From contig MPMO01000050.1 in NCBI GenBank assembly GCA_002238555.1, forward strand, positions 1 to 36,646: a stretch of DNA of 36,646 bases, in the 5' to 3' direction. Positions 14,031 to 23,090 of this stretch are shown piece after piece. Position 1 is the first letter of the stretch. Each line of letters opens with the position of its first letter. Origin of the DNA: Caldilineaceae bacterium bin34 (GTDB lineage: Bacteria; Chloroflexota; Anaerolineae; Caldilineales; Caldilineaceae). Position numbers and translations under genes: made by a program. The notes under the pieces were generated by a model. It was not told the DNA's origin. It saw only the letters and a program-made list of their open reading frames with translations, and did no database searches.

Positions 14031-16721
14031 TTACGGCATGCACAGGAAGCCCTGGGCCCCGCCTGCGCAGAGGATAACCACCATATCCTCCGTGGGGGCC
14101 AGAAACAGGGGAGATACATCCCAGACCGTCAAGGCCTTGGGATCTGCGCCGTGGTGCAGCAGAAGCTGTACCATGGCGACATCGCCCCGAGCCACGGCGC
14201 CATGCAGGGGCGTGCCTCCCGGATCCAGTGAAATCCCACTGTGGCTTTGTGCATTGGGCTCGGCACCGTGGGCCAGGAGCAGCTCGGCTGCCCCCGTATC
14301 GCCCTGGAATGCGGCCAGATGCAGGGGAGTCCAATCCTGGCTGTTGCGTACATTGGGATTGGCCTTGTGCGCCAAGAGAACGCGTATCACCGGAGCGGCA
14401 GTCTCATGCCAGGGCACGAGGGCTCTGTGCAAAGGCGTATCCTGAGCCTTGTCGCGGGCATTGGGGTCCGAGCCATGTGCCAGGAGCAACTCCACCAGAA
14501 GGGCTTCGGCTTCCGCGGCCGCGGAATACAGCGGTGTCCGAAGTGCGATGTTCCGAGCCTCGGGATCCGCGCCGTGGCGCAGAAGGACTTCCGCGATTTG
14601 CCTTTGTCCTTCCGATGCTGCCAAGTGCAGGGGCGTGTCCTCATTCCAAAGATCCCCGATGTCGGAATTGGCACCATGGCCCAGAAGAAGCTCAACGATC
14701 TGCGTGTCCCCTTCCTGCACGGCCATATGCAGAGCCGTGTCGCCCCGTCCGTTGTGGCCATTGGGATCCGTCCCTTGCGCCAAGAGTTGCTCCACCTTCC
14801 GCTTGTCCTGATCCAGGATGGCAACCTCCAAAGGAGGCACCCGGTCGGAATGGGGCCGCTCCATGGACACCCCATGGGCTACCAGAAGTTCCACGACCTG
14901 CACGTTGGGAGGAGATCCGCCTGAATCCAACAGACTTTGCAGGGGCGTATCTCCCTGTTTGTTCCGAATTCGGGGATCGGCGCCGTACGCAAGCAGAATC
15001 TCCAGTGCTTTCGGTTCCGCCTCACCCCACGTTAACGCGTGGTGCATGGCCGTTGCACCGTCTGCATCCTGGGCATTGGGATCGGCACCGTGGGTCAGGA
15101 GCAGCCATACCAGCCGGACCTCGCCCTGTATGGCCGCGATGTGCAGGGGCAGCAACCCCCTGACATTCCACTCGTTTGGGGGTTGCACATTGGGATCCGC
15201 ACCGTAGGCGAGCAATAACTCGGTTATGCCCTCGGAATTCGGATCGGGTGCCAAAAGCGCCAAATCGAACCTGGCCACCAGAGCGCGTGTGTTGGGGTCC
15301 GCACCATGGGCCAGGAGAAGCGCCGCGGTTTGGGCAGTGGACGCATCGTGCAAGGGAGTGTGGGCCAGCCGGTTTTGTATAACGGGGTTGGCACCGGCGG
15401 CCAGCAGGAGGTCGACCATGGCATCCGCTCCTGCGGCAGCAGCCTCATGCAAGGGAGTATTCCGCCCTTGATCCCGGGCATTGGGGTTGGCCCCATGGGC
15501 GAGCAGCAGTTCAGCTGTCGGCACATGGTCGGCAAACGACGCCAGATGCAGAGGGGTTCGGTTGCCGTTGGCCCGTGCATTGGGATTGGCGTCATGGGCC
15601 AGCAGGATGCGAACCGCCTGCTGTGCACCCACCGCCGCGGCGGCATGCAGTGGGGTTTCGCCCCAGAGGTCCTGTATCGTGGGGGCGGCCCCCTGTGCCA
15701 GGAGGCTCTCCACCATTGGGACGTTGTCCATCGCGGCGGCAACATGCAGAGGCGTTGTACGCCACCTTCCGTATTCATTAGGGTCCGCCCCTTGGGCCAA
15801 AAGCTTCCTTACGGTGCCGGCGTCGTTGTCCTGGACGGCCGTGATCAATGGGGGTTGGTCCCGGGACCGAGCCTGATGGCACAGCGGACTCGAAGCGCCC
15901 AAAACACAAAGACGCTTCACGATTCCGGCTTCTCCCCCGAACAAGGCCATTTGCAAAGGGGAGAACTCCAGCGAATCCGTGGAATCAGGATCGACACCAT
16001 GGGCGACGAGCAGTTCCACCATTGGTTCGTTTCTTGTCATTGCAGCCATCTGCAGGGGATGTATCCCCCAAATGCCAAGGTTGGGATCGAGGCCATGGGT
16101 CAGGAGGTGGCGTGCCACGTCCACATAACCTGCGGACACCGCTGTTGCCAGCAGGGAGGTTTCCCACAGGTCCCCCACCGTGCCAATGGGATTGGCACCC
16201 TGGTCCAGCAGAACCTTCACCACCGACGCTTGGCCATGTAAGACTGCCTGTTGCAGGGGGGCATTGCCATCCTGGTCCAGCGCATCGAGGTCGGCGCCGT
16301 GGAGCAGAAGAAGTTCGATTACCTGGACACTGCCCGACTGTGTTGCGGCGTGCAAAGGTGTGCGGTCAAGGTAGTCACGGGCTTTGGGATCGGCGCCACG
16401 GGCCAAGAGCAGTTCCACCATGGAAGCATGGCCGATGGATGCGGCGGCGTGCAGGGCCGTACTTTCCCAATAGTTGCGGGCATCGGGATCCGCCCCTTGC
16501 GCCAACAGATGTTCTGCCTGTGCCATATCGCGGGCCGTGACGGCGTTGATCAAGGGAATCTTGGTCTGCGGGATCGGATCGGTCGGCACGAACATCGGTG
16601 GTGTTGTGGCGTCGGCCCGCTGTTGAACCGGCGCGTCGGGCATGACGAAAGTACATGCACTGAGGCATGCCCAGCTCACCAGAATCCATATCGCGCGGGT
16701 TGCAGTCGATGGGTTCAACAT
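14031..16721 (-). CDS. Large ankyrin-repeat lipoprotein
   Basis: About 896 residues from ATG 16721, chosen because it gives a lipoprotein signal (MLNPSTATRAIWILVSWACL, then SAC) with lipobox LSAC and because AAGGAAA precedes it; an in-frame ATG 31 codons earlier is less likely. After a short linker nearly the whole protein is ankyrin repeats of the TPLHxAxxxG...VxLLLxxGADPNAR type. I count about 25, of which roughly 18 are canonical, the middle ones (residues around 130-250 and 460-500) being worn. Ankyrin arrays bind proteins; as a lipoprotein it would be anchored to a membrane and face the periplasm or outside. No enzymatic domain is present. The gene stands alone between IS elements. A decayed paralogue lies immediately upstream. 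Confidence 0.9.
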   Translation of the reverse strand: MLNPSTATRAIWILVSWACLSACTFVMPDAPVQQRADATTPPMFVPTDPIPQTKIPLINAVTARDMAQAEHLLAQGADPDARNYWESTALHAAASIGHASMVELLLARGADPKARDYLDRTPLHAATQSGSVQVIELLLLHGADLDALDQDGNAPLQQAVLHGQASVVKVLLDQGANPIGTVGDLWETSLLATAVSAGYVDVARHLLTHGLDPNLGIWGIHPLQMAAMTRNEPMVELLVAHGVDPDSTDSLEFSPLQMALFGGEAGIVKRLCVLGASSPLCHQARSRDQPPLITAVQDNDAGTVRKLLAQGADPNEYGRWRTTPLHVAAAMDNVPMVESLLAQGAAPTIQDLWGETPLHAAAAVGAQQAVRILLAHDANPNARANGNRTPLHLASFADHVPTAELLLAHGANPNARDQGRNTPLHEAAAAGADAMVDLLLAAGANPVIQNRLAHTPLHDASTAQTAALLLAHGADPNTRALVARFDLALLAPDPNSEGITELLLAYGADPNVQPPNEWNVRGLLPLHIAAIQGEVRLVWLLLTHGADPNAQDADGATAMHHALTWGEAEPKALEILLAYGADPRIRNKQGDTPLQSLLDSGGSPPNVQVVELLVAHGVSMERPHSDRVPPLEVAILDQDKRKVEQLLAQGTDPNGHNGRGDTALHMAVQEGDTQIVELLLGHGANSDIGDLWNEDTPLHLAASEGQRQIAEVLLRHGADPEARNIALRTPLYSAAAEAEALLVELLLAHGSDPNARDKAQDTPLHRALVPWHETAAPVIRVLLAHKANPNVRNSQDWTPLHLAAFQGDTGAAELLLAHGAEPNAQSHSGISLDPGGTPLHGAVARGDVAMVQLLLHHGADPKALTVWDVSPLFLAPTEDMVVILCAGGAQGFLCMP

Positions 16722-17043
16722 TTGGGAGTTTTCCTTTTCCGCGGGCTTGCGCCAAGATCCAGTGAAAACGGCAACCATCGGAGTAGGCAGCCATCGGAGT
16801 GGTTTCGTGCCCAAGGCGCGTGCGTTGGCTCGAAGAAGCGTCGACCATCATGATTCCTGCCCCATACAGGAAAGCCGGCGATCGCGCAGGAGGCTGCAAC
16901 CTGTTCCACGGCGGCCGCTCCTGCCGGAAGAGGCACCGCAAAATCGGAGGGGGGGGCCACGCAGAAGGTACATGCACCGAGACATGCCATGCCCGCCAGG
17001 ATCCAAGGTGTCCGGATGCGGTGCAGTTCGGCTGCCTCGGCAT
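16715..17043 (-). pseudogene. Decayed 5' end of a paralogous ankyrin-type lipoprotein
   Basis: A GGAGGA ribosome binding site lies 5 bases from an ATG at 17043. One base out of frame, the sequence reads HRIRTPWILAGMACLGACTF, a lipobox (LGAC) leader resembling the IWILVSWACLSACTF of the ankyrin gene downstream. The frame then continues through unconvincing residues to 16715, and no ankyrin repeats follow. I infer a duplicated lipoprotein gene that lost its body and gained a frameshift. Confidence 0.55.
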
Positions 17044-17193
17044 TCTGTCCTCCGGAAGCCTGTACCGCAGATGAATTAGGGATCTGCAACAACAATGTAC
17101 ATGCTGGGGGACAACAGTTCTGGATCATTTGCCGCTTGGCCACGGAATTCCGGCATGGGCCACTTAACCGGAGGCTGCCTTTCGGGGTTGGCA

Positions 17194-17860
17194 CAGGGCA
17201 ACCGCATTCCAATGTGACAGGACCTTGAGCAGGTACCCGTCGTTCCAGCCAGCTTGCACTTGGCGATAGTCTCCCGGCACAGCTGGTTGAGGACCATCCG
17301 CCGCAGGATGGACAGTGTTGCGGGCGGCGTGGCCGGTGCGGATGCGGCCCGCGTCCTCCCGGAAGGCCACAGGATCCGGTGGAGCGAATTCTCAATCCCC
17401 CAGTGGCTGCGCACGGCCTGCAACAGGATGCGGGCATCGGGCGGGCAGGCAATGCAGTAGCGGGTTCGCGCGGTGACCTTGGTCCCCTGCCGCCGTTGGA
17501 CCGCGATCATCACCAGGCTGTGCAGGTCAGGCCAGGACTCGTCGGGATCCACATACCGGATGTACTCCGGTATGCCGACGACCCGGCAGCGGCGCGTCTC
17601 CATGCGAACGTGGTTCTTGTTCGTGGGCTTGTGAAAGTCGTGGTCGCAACCCTCGAAACCCTCGGCTTGTTCGACGGCGAAGGTCTCGGCCCCGGCCCCG
17701 CGCAGCCGAGGCTGGTTGCCCTTGAGCGCCGGCACCCAGCCGGTCCCCGCTCGCGGGTTGTCCATGCAGTCCGCTTCTGGCGGCCCATGGCATCGACGGT
17801 TACGATGCAGCCTCCAGCATTGGGGGCTCGATCAGTTCCGGGTCAGCCCTGATCTGGTTG
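17194..17860 (-). mobile_element. Decayed 5'-truncated ISAs1-family element
   Basis: The terminal repeat is at 17194-17210 (CAGGGCAACCGCATTCC), and transposase reads leftward close to the 3790-4803 copy: GGCIVTVDAMGRQKR, ALKGNQPRLRG, AVEQAEGFEGCDHDF, LQAVRSHWGIENSLHRIL, LAGTTGTCSRS. Several frameshifts break it. This copy has the standard DAMG motif at the second catalytic Asp, unlike the other two. The 5' end is lost near 17860. Confidence 0.82.
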
Positions 17861-17936
17861 GACTGGCCATTTACCCGGCGTGGTCCCCTGCCGGCGGCTG
17901 CCACAGCGTGCTTCGGGTACGGGGAACCCGCAACCC

Positions 17937-17960
17937 GGCCAAGCCGACATCGGTTTGGCC
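17937..17960 (-). terminator. Hairpin downstream of the 139-residue gene
   Basis: GGCCAAGCCGA and TCGGTTTGGCC form an 11-bp stem with one G-T pair around a CA loop. It begins 15 bp past the stop of the minus-strand gene ending at 17975. It probably ends the RecD2-isomerase-hypothetical transcription unit. There is no T-run. Confidence 0.5.
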
Positions 17961-17974
17961 TCGGGCGCGGCGAC

Positions 17975-18394
17975 TCACTCCTCGTCCGGGTCGATGCCGA
18001 ACCCCTGCTCCGGCATCACCACCTCCAGCACGTCGCCGTGGTAGTCAATCACGGCGCGGAAGCCCAGCAGCGCCAGCAGATCCCGCTGTTGCGGCAGCAT
18101 CTCGATCCGCTCAATCTCGTCGACCTGGTCCAGGGCGGACTCGATGGCCGCCTGCTGGAAAATGTCGCCGTTGGTCAGGGCCTGCAGGGCCTCCGGCGGA
18201 ATCTGGTCGCGGTGTTCGATAAACACCCGCTTCATGTGGGACCAGATCGCAGCGTCCACCCTCCCGGCTTCCAGATGCCAGTCGAACCCGTCCTCGCGGA
18301 CCACATACACCTCGTCCGCACCAATCCGGCGCACGTTGACGAGGTCGCCCCGGCTGTCCTGCACCAGCCCGCCGAACATGGCGCGGACAGCCAT
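17975..18394 (-). CDS. Conserved-looking hypothetical protein
   Basis: 139 residues from ATG 18394, preceded by GGGGAGGG; it starts 25 bp after the stop of the isomerase-like gene, so it is co-transcribed. The N-terminal half is beta-rich (GDLVNVRRIGADEVYVVRED). A helix pair follows (ALTNGDIFQQAAIESALDQV), then LLALLGFRAVIDYHGDVLEV and an acidic tail DPDEE. No membrane segment or catalytic motif. Longer upstream in-frame starts would overlap the isomerase gene and read as junk. Function unknown. Confidence 0.7.
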   Translation of the reverse strand: MAVRAMFGGLVQDSRGDLVNVRRIGADEVYVVREDGFDWHLEAGRVDAAIWSHMKRVFIEHRDQIPPEALQALTNGDIFQQAAIESALDQVDEIERIEMLPQQRDLLALLGFRAVIDYHGDVLEVVMPEQGFGIDPDEE

Positions 18395-18419
18395 CGAACA
18401 GCCCTCCCCGCAACCCGCC

Positions 18420-19205
18420 TCAGCCGCCCAGGTGGCCGGCGATGAACTCGTAGCTGTTGGTGATGCTCTGGACGTAGTCGCCGGGCATATCGTGCTCCAC
18501 GATGTACCACCGGGCGCCTGATGCGCTGATCTGAGGGAAGATGGCGTCCCAGTCCAGGGTTCCGCTGCCAACGTCGGCCAGACCCATCTGGTCCTCGTTC
18601 TCCCCCTCCGGGGCGAGATCCTTCATGTGGACGCAGGGCACGCGGCCGGCGTATCTGCGCAGCAACGCAACCGGATCCTGGCCGCCCTTGGATATCCAGG
18701 CGCAATCCGGTTCGTATCCCAGTACGTCCGGTTCGGTGTCGGCCAGGAGGATGTCGATGGCCAGCCGGCCGTCGAACTGTGCCATTTCCTGCCAGTGGTT
18801 GTGGTACAGCAGGTTCATGCCGGCATCGCGGCACCCCTGGCCAATGGAGCGCAGGCTGTCGGCCAGCCGCTCCCAGTCCGCCGCCCCGTACTCGGTGCTT
18901 GGGCCAAAGAAGTCGCCGCCCGGGGCCGGCACAATCACATGCTCCACACCCAGATCGGAATAGGTGCGCAGCGTGCCGTCAAGGTCGCCCTCGAAGGCCT
19001 CCTGGGGCACATGGGCCGATACCGCGGCCAGGCCGTGGCCGTCCAGGAGACTCTTCCAATCGGCGCCGGACAGGTCGGTCCGGTGCACGGTCTCCACATA
19101 GGCATAGCCGGCGCCTTTGACGGCAGCCAACACCTCGTCCTCGGTCGCATCCATGTTGCGCAGGGTGTAGAGCTGAAGGCCGATGGGCAGTGCGGATTCG
19201 GTCAT
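18420..19205 (-). CDS. Sugar phosphate isomerase/epimerase-like TIM-barrel protein
   Basis: 261 residues of the xylose-isomerase-like (AP-endonuclease-2) TIM-barrel superfamily. The N-terminal IGLQLYTLRNM strand, AGYAYVETVH, AVSAHVPQE, HVIVPAPGG, LLYHNHWQEM, GYEPDCAWISKGG, VPCVHMKDLAP, DVGSGTLDWDAIF and YIVEHDM come in the usual order. The acidic/His residues at strand ends (E, H, D, E) would bind a divalent metal. Such proteins isomerise or epimerise sugars or inositol derivatives; the substrate cannot be read from sequence. ATG 19205 has AGGA 8-10 bases upstream. It lies 43 bp after RecD2, in the same direction, and precedes the 139-residue gene, probably in one transcript. Confidence 0.85.
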   Translation of the reverse strand: MTESALPIGLQLYTLRNMDATEDEVLAAVKGAGYAYVETVHRTDLSGADWKSLLDGHGLAAVSAHVPQEAFEGDLDGTLRTYSDLGVEHVIVPAPGGDFFGPSTEYGAADWERLADSLRSIGQGCRDAGMNLLYHNHWQEMAQFDGRLAIDILLADTEPDVLGYEPDCAWISKGGQDPVALLRRYAGRVPCVHMKDLAPEGENEDQMGLADVGSGTLDWDAIFPQISASGARWYIVEHDMPGDYVQSITNSYEFIAGHLGG

Positions 19206-19248
19206 GGCGAAAGTCCTGGGGATGGTTCAGCCGGCAGGGAAACCAAAG

Positions 19249-21642
19249 TCAAAAGGGGACATCCTCCGGAACGTCGTCCCGGCTCAATTTCAGGGACAGC
19301 CGTTCCAGGAGGGCGGTGTGGCGATCCCTGATCAAATGGTTGTTGACCGCCATGCGCAGCGCCGCTTTCTGGCCCACGATGACCACAAGTTGTCCCGCTC
19401 GGGTGAGCGCAGTATACAGGAGGTTCCGACGCAGCATGATGCTGTGCGCCTTCATCATCGGCAACACCACGGCCTTGTATTCGCTGCCCTGACTCTTGTG
19501 GATGGTCATGGCGTACGCCAACGTCAAATCGTTGAGTTCGTCGGACTCGTACCGCACACGGCGTCCTTCGAAGTCGACCACCGCCTCCCGCTTGTCCGGA
19601 TCAAGGCGCACGACGTGCCCCAGGTCCCCGTTGAACACCTTCTTGTCGTAGTCGTTGCGGGTTTGCATGACGGGATCGCGCGGTCGGAACACCTGGCCGT
19701 TCGCAAGTTCGACCGTCGGGAGCGCAGCGCCGTTGATGGCGGCCTGCAGGGCCCGGTTGAGTTCCACGGTGCCGATGGGGCCCCTGCGCATGGGGGACAA
19801 CACCATGATGTCGGACGAACGCAGACCCGTGAATTCCGGCAGGCGCCGCCGGACCAGTTCGGTGCAAAGGTTGCAGGCCCGCACCGCATCCTCCTCCGCC
19901 ATGAAGAAAAAATCGCGGAACCGCCCGTTGTCGAGCACGGGCATGCGCCCCTCCCGCACCTCGTGGGCGTTGGTGACGATGGCGCTGTCCGCGGCCTGGC
20001 GGAAAATCTCCGTAAGGCGCGTGACCCGTGCCCCGGAGTGGCCGGGCTCGACGCGCTCGGCATGTTCCTCAACCGCCCGAATGACATCGTGCAGGACCGT
20101 GCCCGAACCGACGCTGGGCAACTGGTCCACGTCGCCCACCCACAGCATGTGCATTGCATCGGGCACCGCGCGGACCAGGTGGCTGGCCAGGTGCACATCC
20201 AGCATCGACGCCTCGTCCACAATCAGCAGGTCCCCGTCCAGCGGATTGTCCTCGTTGCGGTCGAACTCCAGGCTGCCGTCAACATTGGACACCTCCAGCA
20301 ACCGGTGCAGGGTCCTGGCGGGGTGGCCCGAGGCTTCCTGCATGCGCTTGGCCGCGCGGCCGGTGGGAGCCGCCAACTGCACCTCCAGGCCGTGGGTGTC
20401 GCACAGTTCCAGGATGGTGCGGATGGTAGTGGTCTTGCCGGTGCCCGGCCCTCCGGTCAGAATCGTAAAGGGATGGGCCAGAACCGACTCCACGATGTCC
20501 TGCTGGCCCCGGTTCAACGGGGTGTCCCGCTCTGCGGCGGCGTCCAGCAGTGCTTCCACATCGAAGTCGCGGCCGCACAAAGGCGAAAGCTCCGGTCGCC
20601 CGATGCGCTTCAGCAACCGGTCGGCCAGGTCCTTTTCGCTGTGATAGTTCCAGGGCGGATACACCTGCCGGCCGCTGCTCCCGGCTCGGGCCGACGAATC
20701 GCGTCCTTGTGTCTCGTCCTCGTTGCGGACCGGCTCCTCGGGCAGGGCAGTCCAATCGGTTTGGGGGTGCCAGCGCGCGTGGCCGGGAACTTCGGTCACC
20801 ATGACGTCTTCGTCCCGGATCAAGAGTTCCAGCTGGGCCTGGACCTCGTCCCGCGTGGCCGGAGGCCCCACCTGCTTCAATGCTTCCTCGACCAGTTCAT
20901 GTTCCGGCAGGAACACGTGGCCTTCGCGAGTGGTCTGCTCGCCCAACACATACTGCAGGGCCGTCCGGAGGCGGCTGGGATCGTTGCGCCTGATCCCGAC
21001 GGACAGGGCCATTTGATCGGCCCGTTGGAACCCGATCCCCTGCATCCGGGTCAGAACGTAGGGGTTGTGCTTCAGGACCTGGACCGCGTTCTCTCCGAAT
21101 TCCTGGCGAATGCGGCGCGCCAGCGACAGGGTCACTCCCAAATGCTGCAGGTAGGCGGCCAATTCCCGTTCGCCGGCCACCTCCCGCCAATGGTCGCCGA
21201 TTGCACGAGCCTTGCGGGGGGAAATTCCCTTCAGTTCCGCCAGGCGTTCGGGCTCGCTGTCGAGGATTTCCAGCGTCCGCTTGCCGAACCTGCCGACCAC
21301 CTGGCGGGCCGTGGCCTCCCCGACACCCTTGAGCAGGCCGCTGCCGAGGAACCCGATCAAGCCCTCCTTGCTCGTGGGCTGGATGAACCGGTGGCGGCCG
21401 ACGGCGAATTGCCGACCGTGGGCCTGGTGAACCCGGTACTCCCCCTCAACCTCGAGCCGCGCCCCTTCGCGTATGCCGGGCAGAATACCGGTGATGCGCT
21501 CAAGCGCGCCCGGCGAAGCGGACGCCGCCGGGGCATCGGCATGGCCGTCGGCACGCTGGTCGACATGCAAATCCGCCACCACGAAGCCGTTGCCTTCGTT
21601 ACAATAAACGACGGAGGCTACCGTCCCGACCAGCCTAGGCAT
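19249..21642 (-). CDS. recD2: RecD2-type ATP-dependent DNA helicase
   Basis: About 797 residues from ATG 21642 (MPRLVGTVASVVYCNEGNGF), the family's normal N-terminus; in-frame codons further upstream read as junk and would overlap the divergent gene. Helix-hairpin-helix motifs (GLLKGVGEATARQVVGRFG, about 103-121; LKGISPRKARAIG, about 137-149) precede the superfamily-1 helicase core: Walker A GGPGTGKTTT (about 397-406), DLLIVDEASMLD (Walker B), GDVDQLPSVGSG, TRLTEIFRQ, and the C-terminal LAYAMTIHKSQGSEY and YTALTRA motifs. RecD2 is a 5'-3' DNA helicase of recombination and repair in bacteria lacking RecBC. It lacks the RecC-contacting region of RecBCD-type RecD. The 98-bp divergent gap to the DUF1385 gene must contain promoters for both; I see no clear hexamers. 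Confidence 0.95.
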   Translation of the reverse strand: MPRLVGTVASVVYCNEGNGFVVADLHVDQRADGHADAPAASASPGALERITGILPGIREGARLEVEGEYRVHQAHGRQFAVGRHRFIQPTSKEGLIGFLGSGLLKGVGEATARQVVGRFGKRTLEILDSEPERLAELKGISPRKARAIGDHWREVAGERELAAYLQHLGVTLSLARRIRQEFGENAVQVLKHNPYVLTRMQGIGFQRADQMALSVGIRRNDPSRLRTALQYVLGEQTTREGHVFLPEHELVEEALKQVGPPATRDEVQAQLELLIRDEDVMVTEVPGHARWHPQTDWTALPEEPVRNEDETQGRDSSARAGSSGRQVYPPWNYHSEKDLADRLLKRIGRPELSPLCGRDFDVEALLDAAAERDTPLNRGQQDIVESVLAHPFTILTGGPGTGKTTTIRTILELCDTHGLEVQLAAPTGRAAKRMQEASGHPARTLHRLLEVSNVDGSLEFDRNEDNPLDGDLLIVDEASMLDVHLASHLVRAVPDAMHMLWVGDVDQLPSVGSGTVLHDVIRAVEEHAERVEPGHSGARVTRLTEIFRQAADSAIVTNAHEVREGRMPVLDNGRFRDFFFMAEEDAVRACNLCTELVRRRLPEFTGLRSSDIMVLSPMRRGPIGTVELNRALQAAINGAALPTVELANGQVFRPRDPVMQTRNDYDKKVFNGDLGHVVRLDPDKREAVVDFEGRRVRYESDELNDLTLAYAMTIHKSQGSEYKAVVLPMMKAHSIMLRRNLLYTALTRAGQLVVIVGQKAALRMAVNNHLIRDRHTALLERLSLKLSRDDVPEDVPF

Positions 21643-21740
21643 AGCGCGGGATTTTAGCACCCGGCCGTGGCCGTCCGTGGCTGCGGCGTTCCCTCCCTCG
21701 CACACAGACGCGGCACAGGCACCGCTGAAGGATTTGTCCA

Positions 21741-22748
21741 TTGAGCCAGCAATACTACGGCGGTCAAGCCATCATCGAGGGCGTCCTGATGCGCGGCGCC
21801 TCCACATTCGCCGTGGCCGTGCGCACCGCCTCCGGCGAAATCCGTCTCCACCACGAGCCGCTGAAAGCCTGGATTTACACGAGCCGGCTGGGCAAGCTGC
21901 CCTTTGTGCGCGGGCTGGGCCTGTTGTGGGAGGCACTCGGGCTCGGCGTGCGGGCCATCATGTGGAGTGCCGACATCGCCGCCCAGGATATGCCCCTGGA
22001 CGATGACGACGGGGACCCGGAAGGGGAGGCGGAGGACAGGGAGACCCTGCGCTTCCAGGGCCCCCTGGCCTGGGGCACGGTGGCCCTCAGCTTTGCCTTC
22101 GGCATCGGCCTGTTCTTCCTGCTGCCGACGCTGGTGTCCGGATGGGTCGCCGAATTCTTCGGGGCTTCCGCCTATGTGGACGCGGCGATCGAGGGTGCGG
22201 TCAGGCTGGTGCTCTTCGCGCTGTATTTCTTCGCCATCAGCTTCATGAAGGACATCCGGCGCATGTTCGGATTCCACGGGGCCGAACACAAGGCCATCAA
22301 TGCCTTCGAGGCCGGCTCCAACCTGTCCGTCCCCGATGTGCAGCGGCACAGCGTCCAGCACGTGCGCTGCGGCACGTCCTTCATCCTGTTTGTGGTTGTC
22401 ATCAGCATCATCCTGTTCTTTCCGCTGTCCTTCCACGGCGTGGAACCGGCCTGGCTGGCGCTGCTCCTGCGGTTTGCCAGCCGTTTGCTGCTGCTGCCGA
22501 TCGTGGCCGGGATTGCCTACGAGCTCATCCGGTTCAGCGCCCGGCATCAGGAAAACCCCCTGCTGCGCGTCTTCATCCAGCCGGGCCTGTGGCTGCAGAA
22601 GGCCACCACGCGCACCCCGGACGACGAAATGGTCCGGACGGCGGTGGCGGCCCTAATCCCGGTGCTCGAATCCGACGGCGTCGAGGTGGACCCGGCCACG
22701 CGGGCACTCCTTTCGGACCGGGTGGTTCTGTCTTCCATGACTTCCTGA
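21741..22748 (+). CDS. DUF1385 membrane protein (YqhQ-like)
   Basis: 335 residues from TTG 21741, preceded by GAAGGA. The start gives MSQQYYGGQAIIEGVLMRG, the invariant DUF1385 N-terminus. An acidic cytoplasmic stretch (DMPLDDDDGDPEGE, about 87-100) is followed by membrane segments near 110-135, 155-175, 215-235 and 245-270. Between them lies the family's FHGAEHKAINAFEAG motif and RCGTSFILFVVVIS. The function of DUF1385 proteins is unknown; the conserved HGAEHK histidines suggest metal binding or catalysis in the membrane. Transcribed divergently from recD2 and convergent with the S4 gene. Confidence 0.92.
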   Translation: MSQQYYGGQAIIEGVLMRGASTFAVAVRTASGEIRLHHEPLKAWIYTSRLGKLPFVRGLGLLWEALGLGVRAIMWSADIAAQDMPLDDDDGDPEGEAEDRETLRFQGPLAWGTVALSFAFGIGLFFLLPTLVSGWVAEFFGASAYVDAAIEGAVRLVLFALYFFAISFMKDIRRMFGFHGAEHKAINAFEAGSNLSVPDVQRHSVQHVRCGTSFILFVVVISIILFFPLSFHGVEPAWLALLLRFASRLLLLPIVAGIAYELIRFSARHQENPLLRVFIQPGLWLQKATTRTPDDEMVRTAVAALIPVLESDGVEVDPATRALLSDRVVLSSMTS

Positions 22749-22750
22749 AG

Positions 22751-22784
22751 GAGCGATCCCCCGGTGCCGCGCGGCATCGGCTCC
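22751..22784. terminator. Bidirectional hairpin between convergent genes
   Basis: The 35 bp between the stops of the DUF1385 gene and the S4 gene hold an inverted repeat: CCGGTGCC/GGCATCGG around GCGC, flanked by GGAGC/GCTCC. It is suited to terminate transcription from both sides, though without T-runs. Confidence 0.5.
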
Positions 22785-23023
22785 TAATCGAAGTCGACCG
22801 GAACCGTGTACTCGTCGTACGACACGACATCGCCCTGCCGCAGCTTGCGGCCGCGTCGCAGTTCGACCTTGCCGTTGACCTCGACCAGGCCGCGCTGGAC
22901 CACGGCCTTGGCCAGCCCTCCGGTCGAACACAACCGTTGGACTTTCAGGAACTGGTCCAAGCGAATGGTCTCGCCGTCCGGCTGGTGGTCCTTTGGTTTG
23001 GGCCTGTGCGGGTTGTCTGTCAT
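22784..23023 (-). CDS. Small S4-domain RNA-binding protein
   Basis: 79 residues from ATG 23023. After a short basic leader, IRLDQFLKVQRLCSTGGLAK, AVVQRGLVEVNGKVELRRGR and KLRQGDVVSYDEYTV form a complete S4 fold, as in YbcJ/YaaA-type proteins and the stress-linked Hsp15 group. These bind structured RNA, often rRNA. Upstream ATGs exist, but the sequence there is not S4-like. It is divergent from the first GNAT gene (67-bp gap) and converges on the DUF1385 gene. A decayed copy lies 1281 bp away at 24075-24304. Confidence 0.88.
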   Translation of the reverse strand: MTDNPHRPKPKDHQPDGETIRLDQFLKVQRLCSTGGLAKAVVQRGLVEVNGKVELRRGRKLRQGDVVSYDEYTVPVDFD

Positions 23024-23090
23024 ACGCCATTGCATGCCTTGTACGATTCCATCGTAACGGTAACAGCCCCTCCCAGGACGGCACGCCACC

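Noticed and set aside
14031..16721. Regular ~99-bp periodicity resembling a repeat array
   Set aside because: The period equals 33 codons, the ankyrin repeat length, and lies inside one reading frame. It is coding repeat, not CRISPR or satellite DNA.
19183..21657. Long plus-strand open frame opposite recD2 (and similar antisense frames at 12439-13674, 27258-29249 and 35129-36586)
   Set aside because: In GC-rich DNA the antisense of a real gene often stays open. The protein composition is implausible (Arg/Pro/Gly/His), while the opposite strand has a clear family match.
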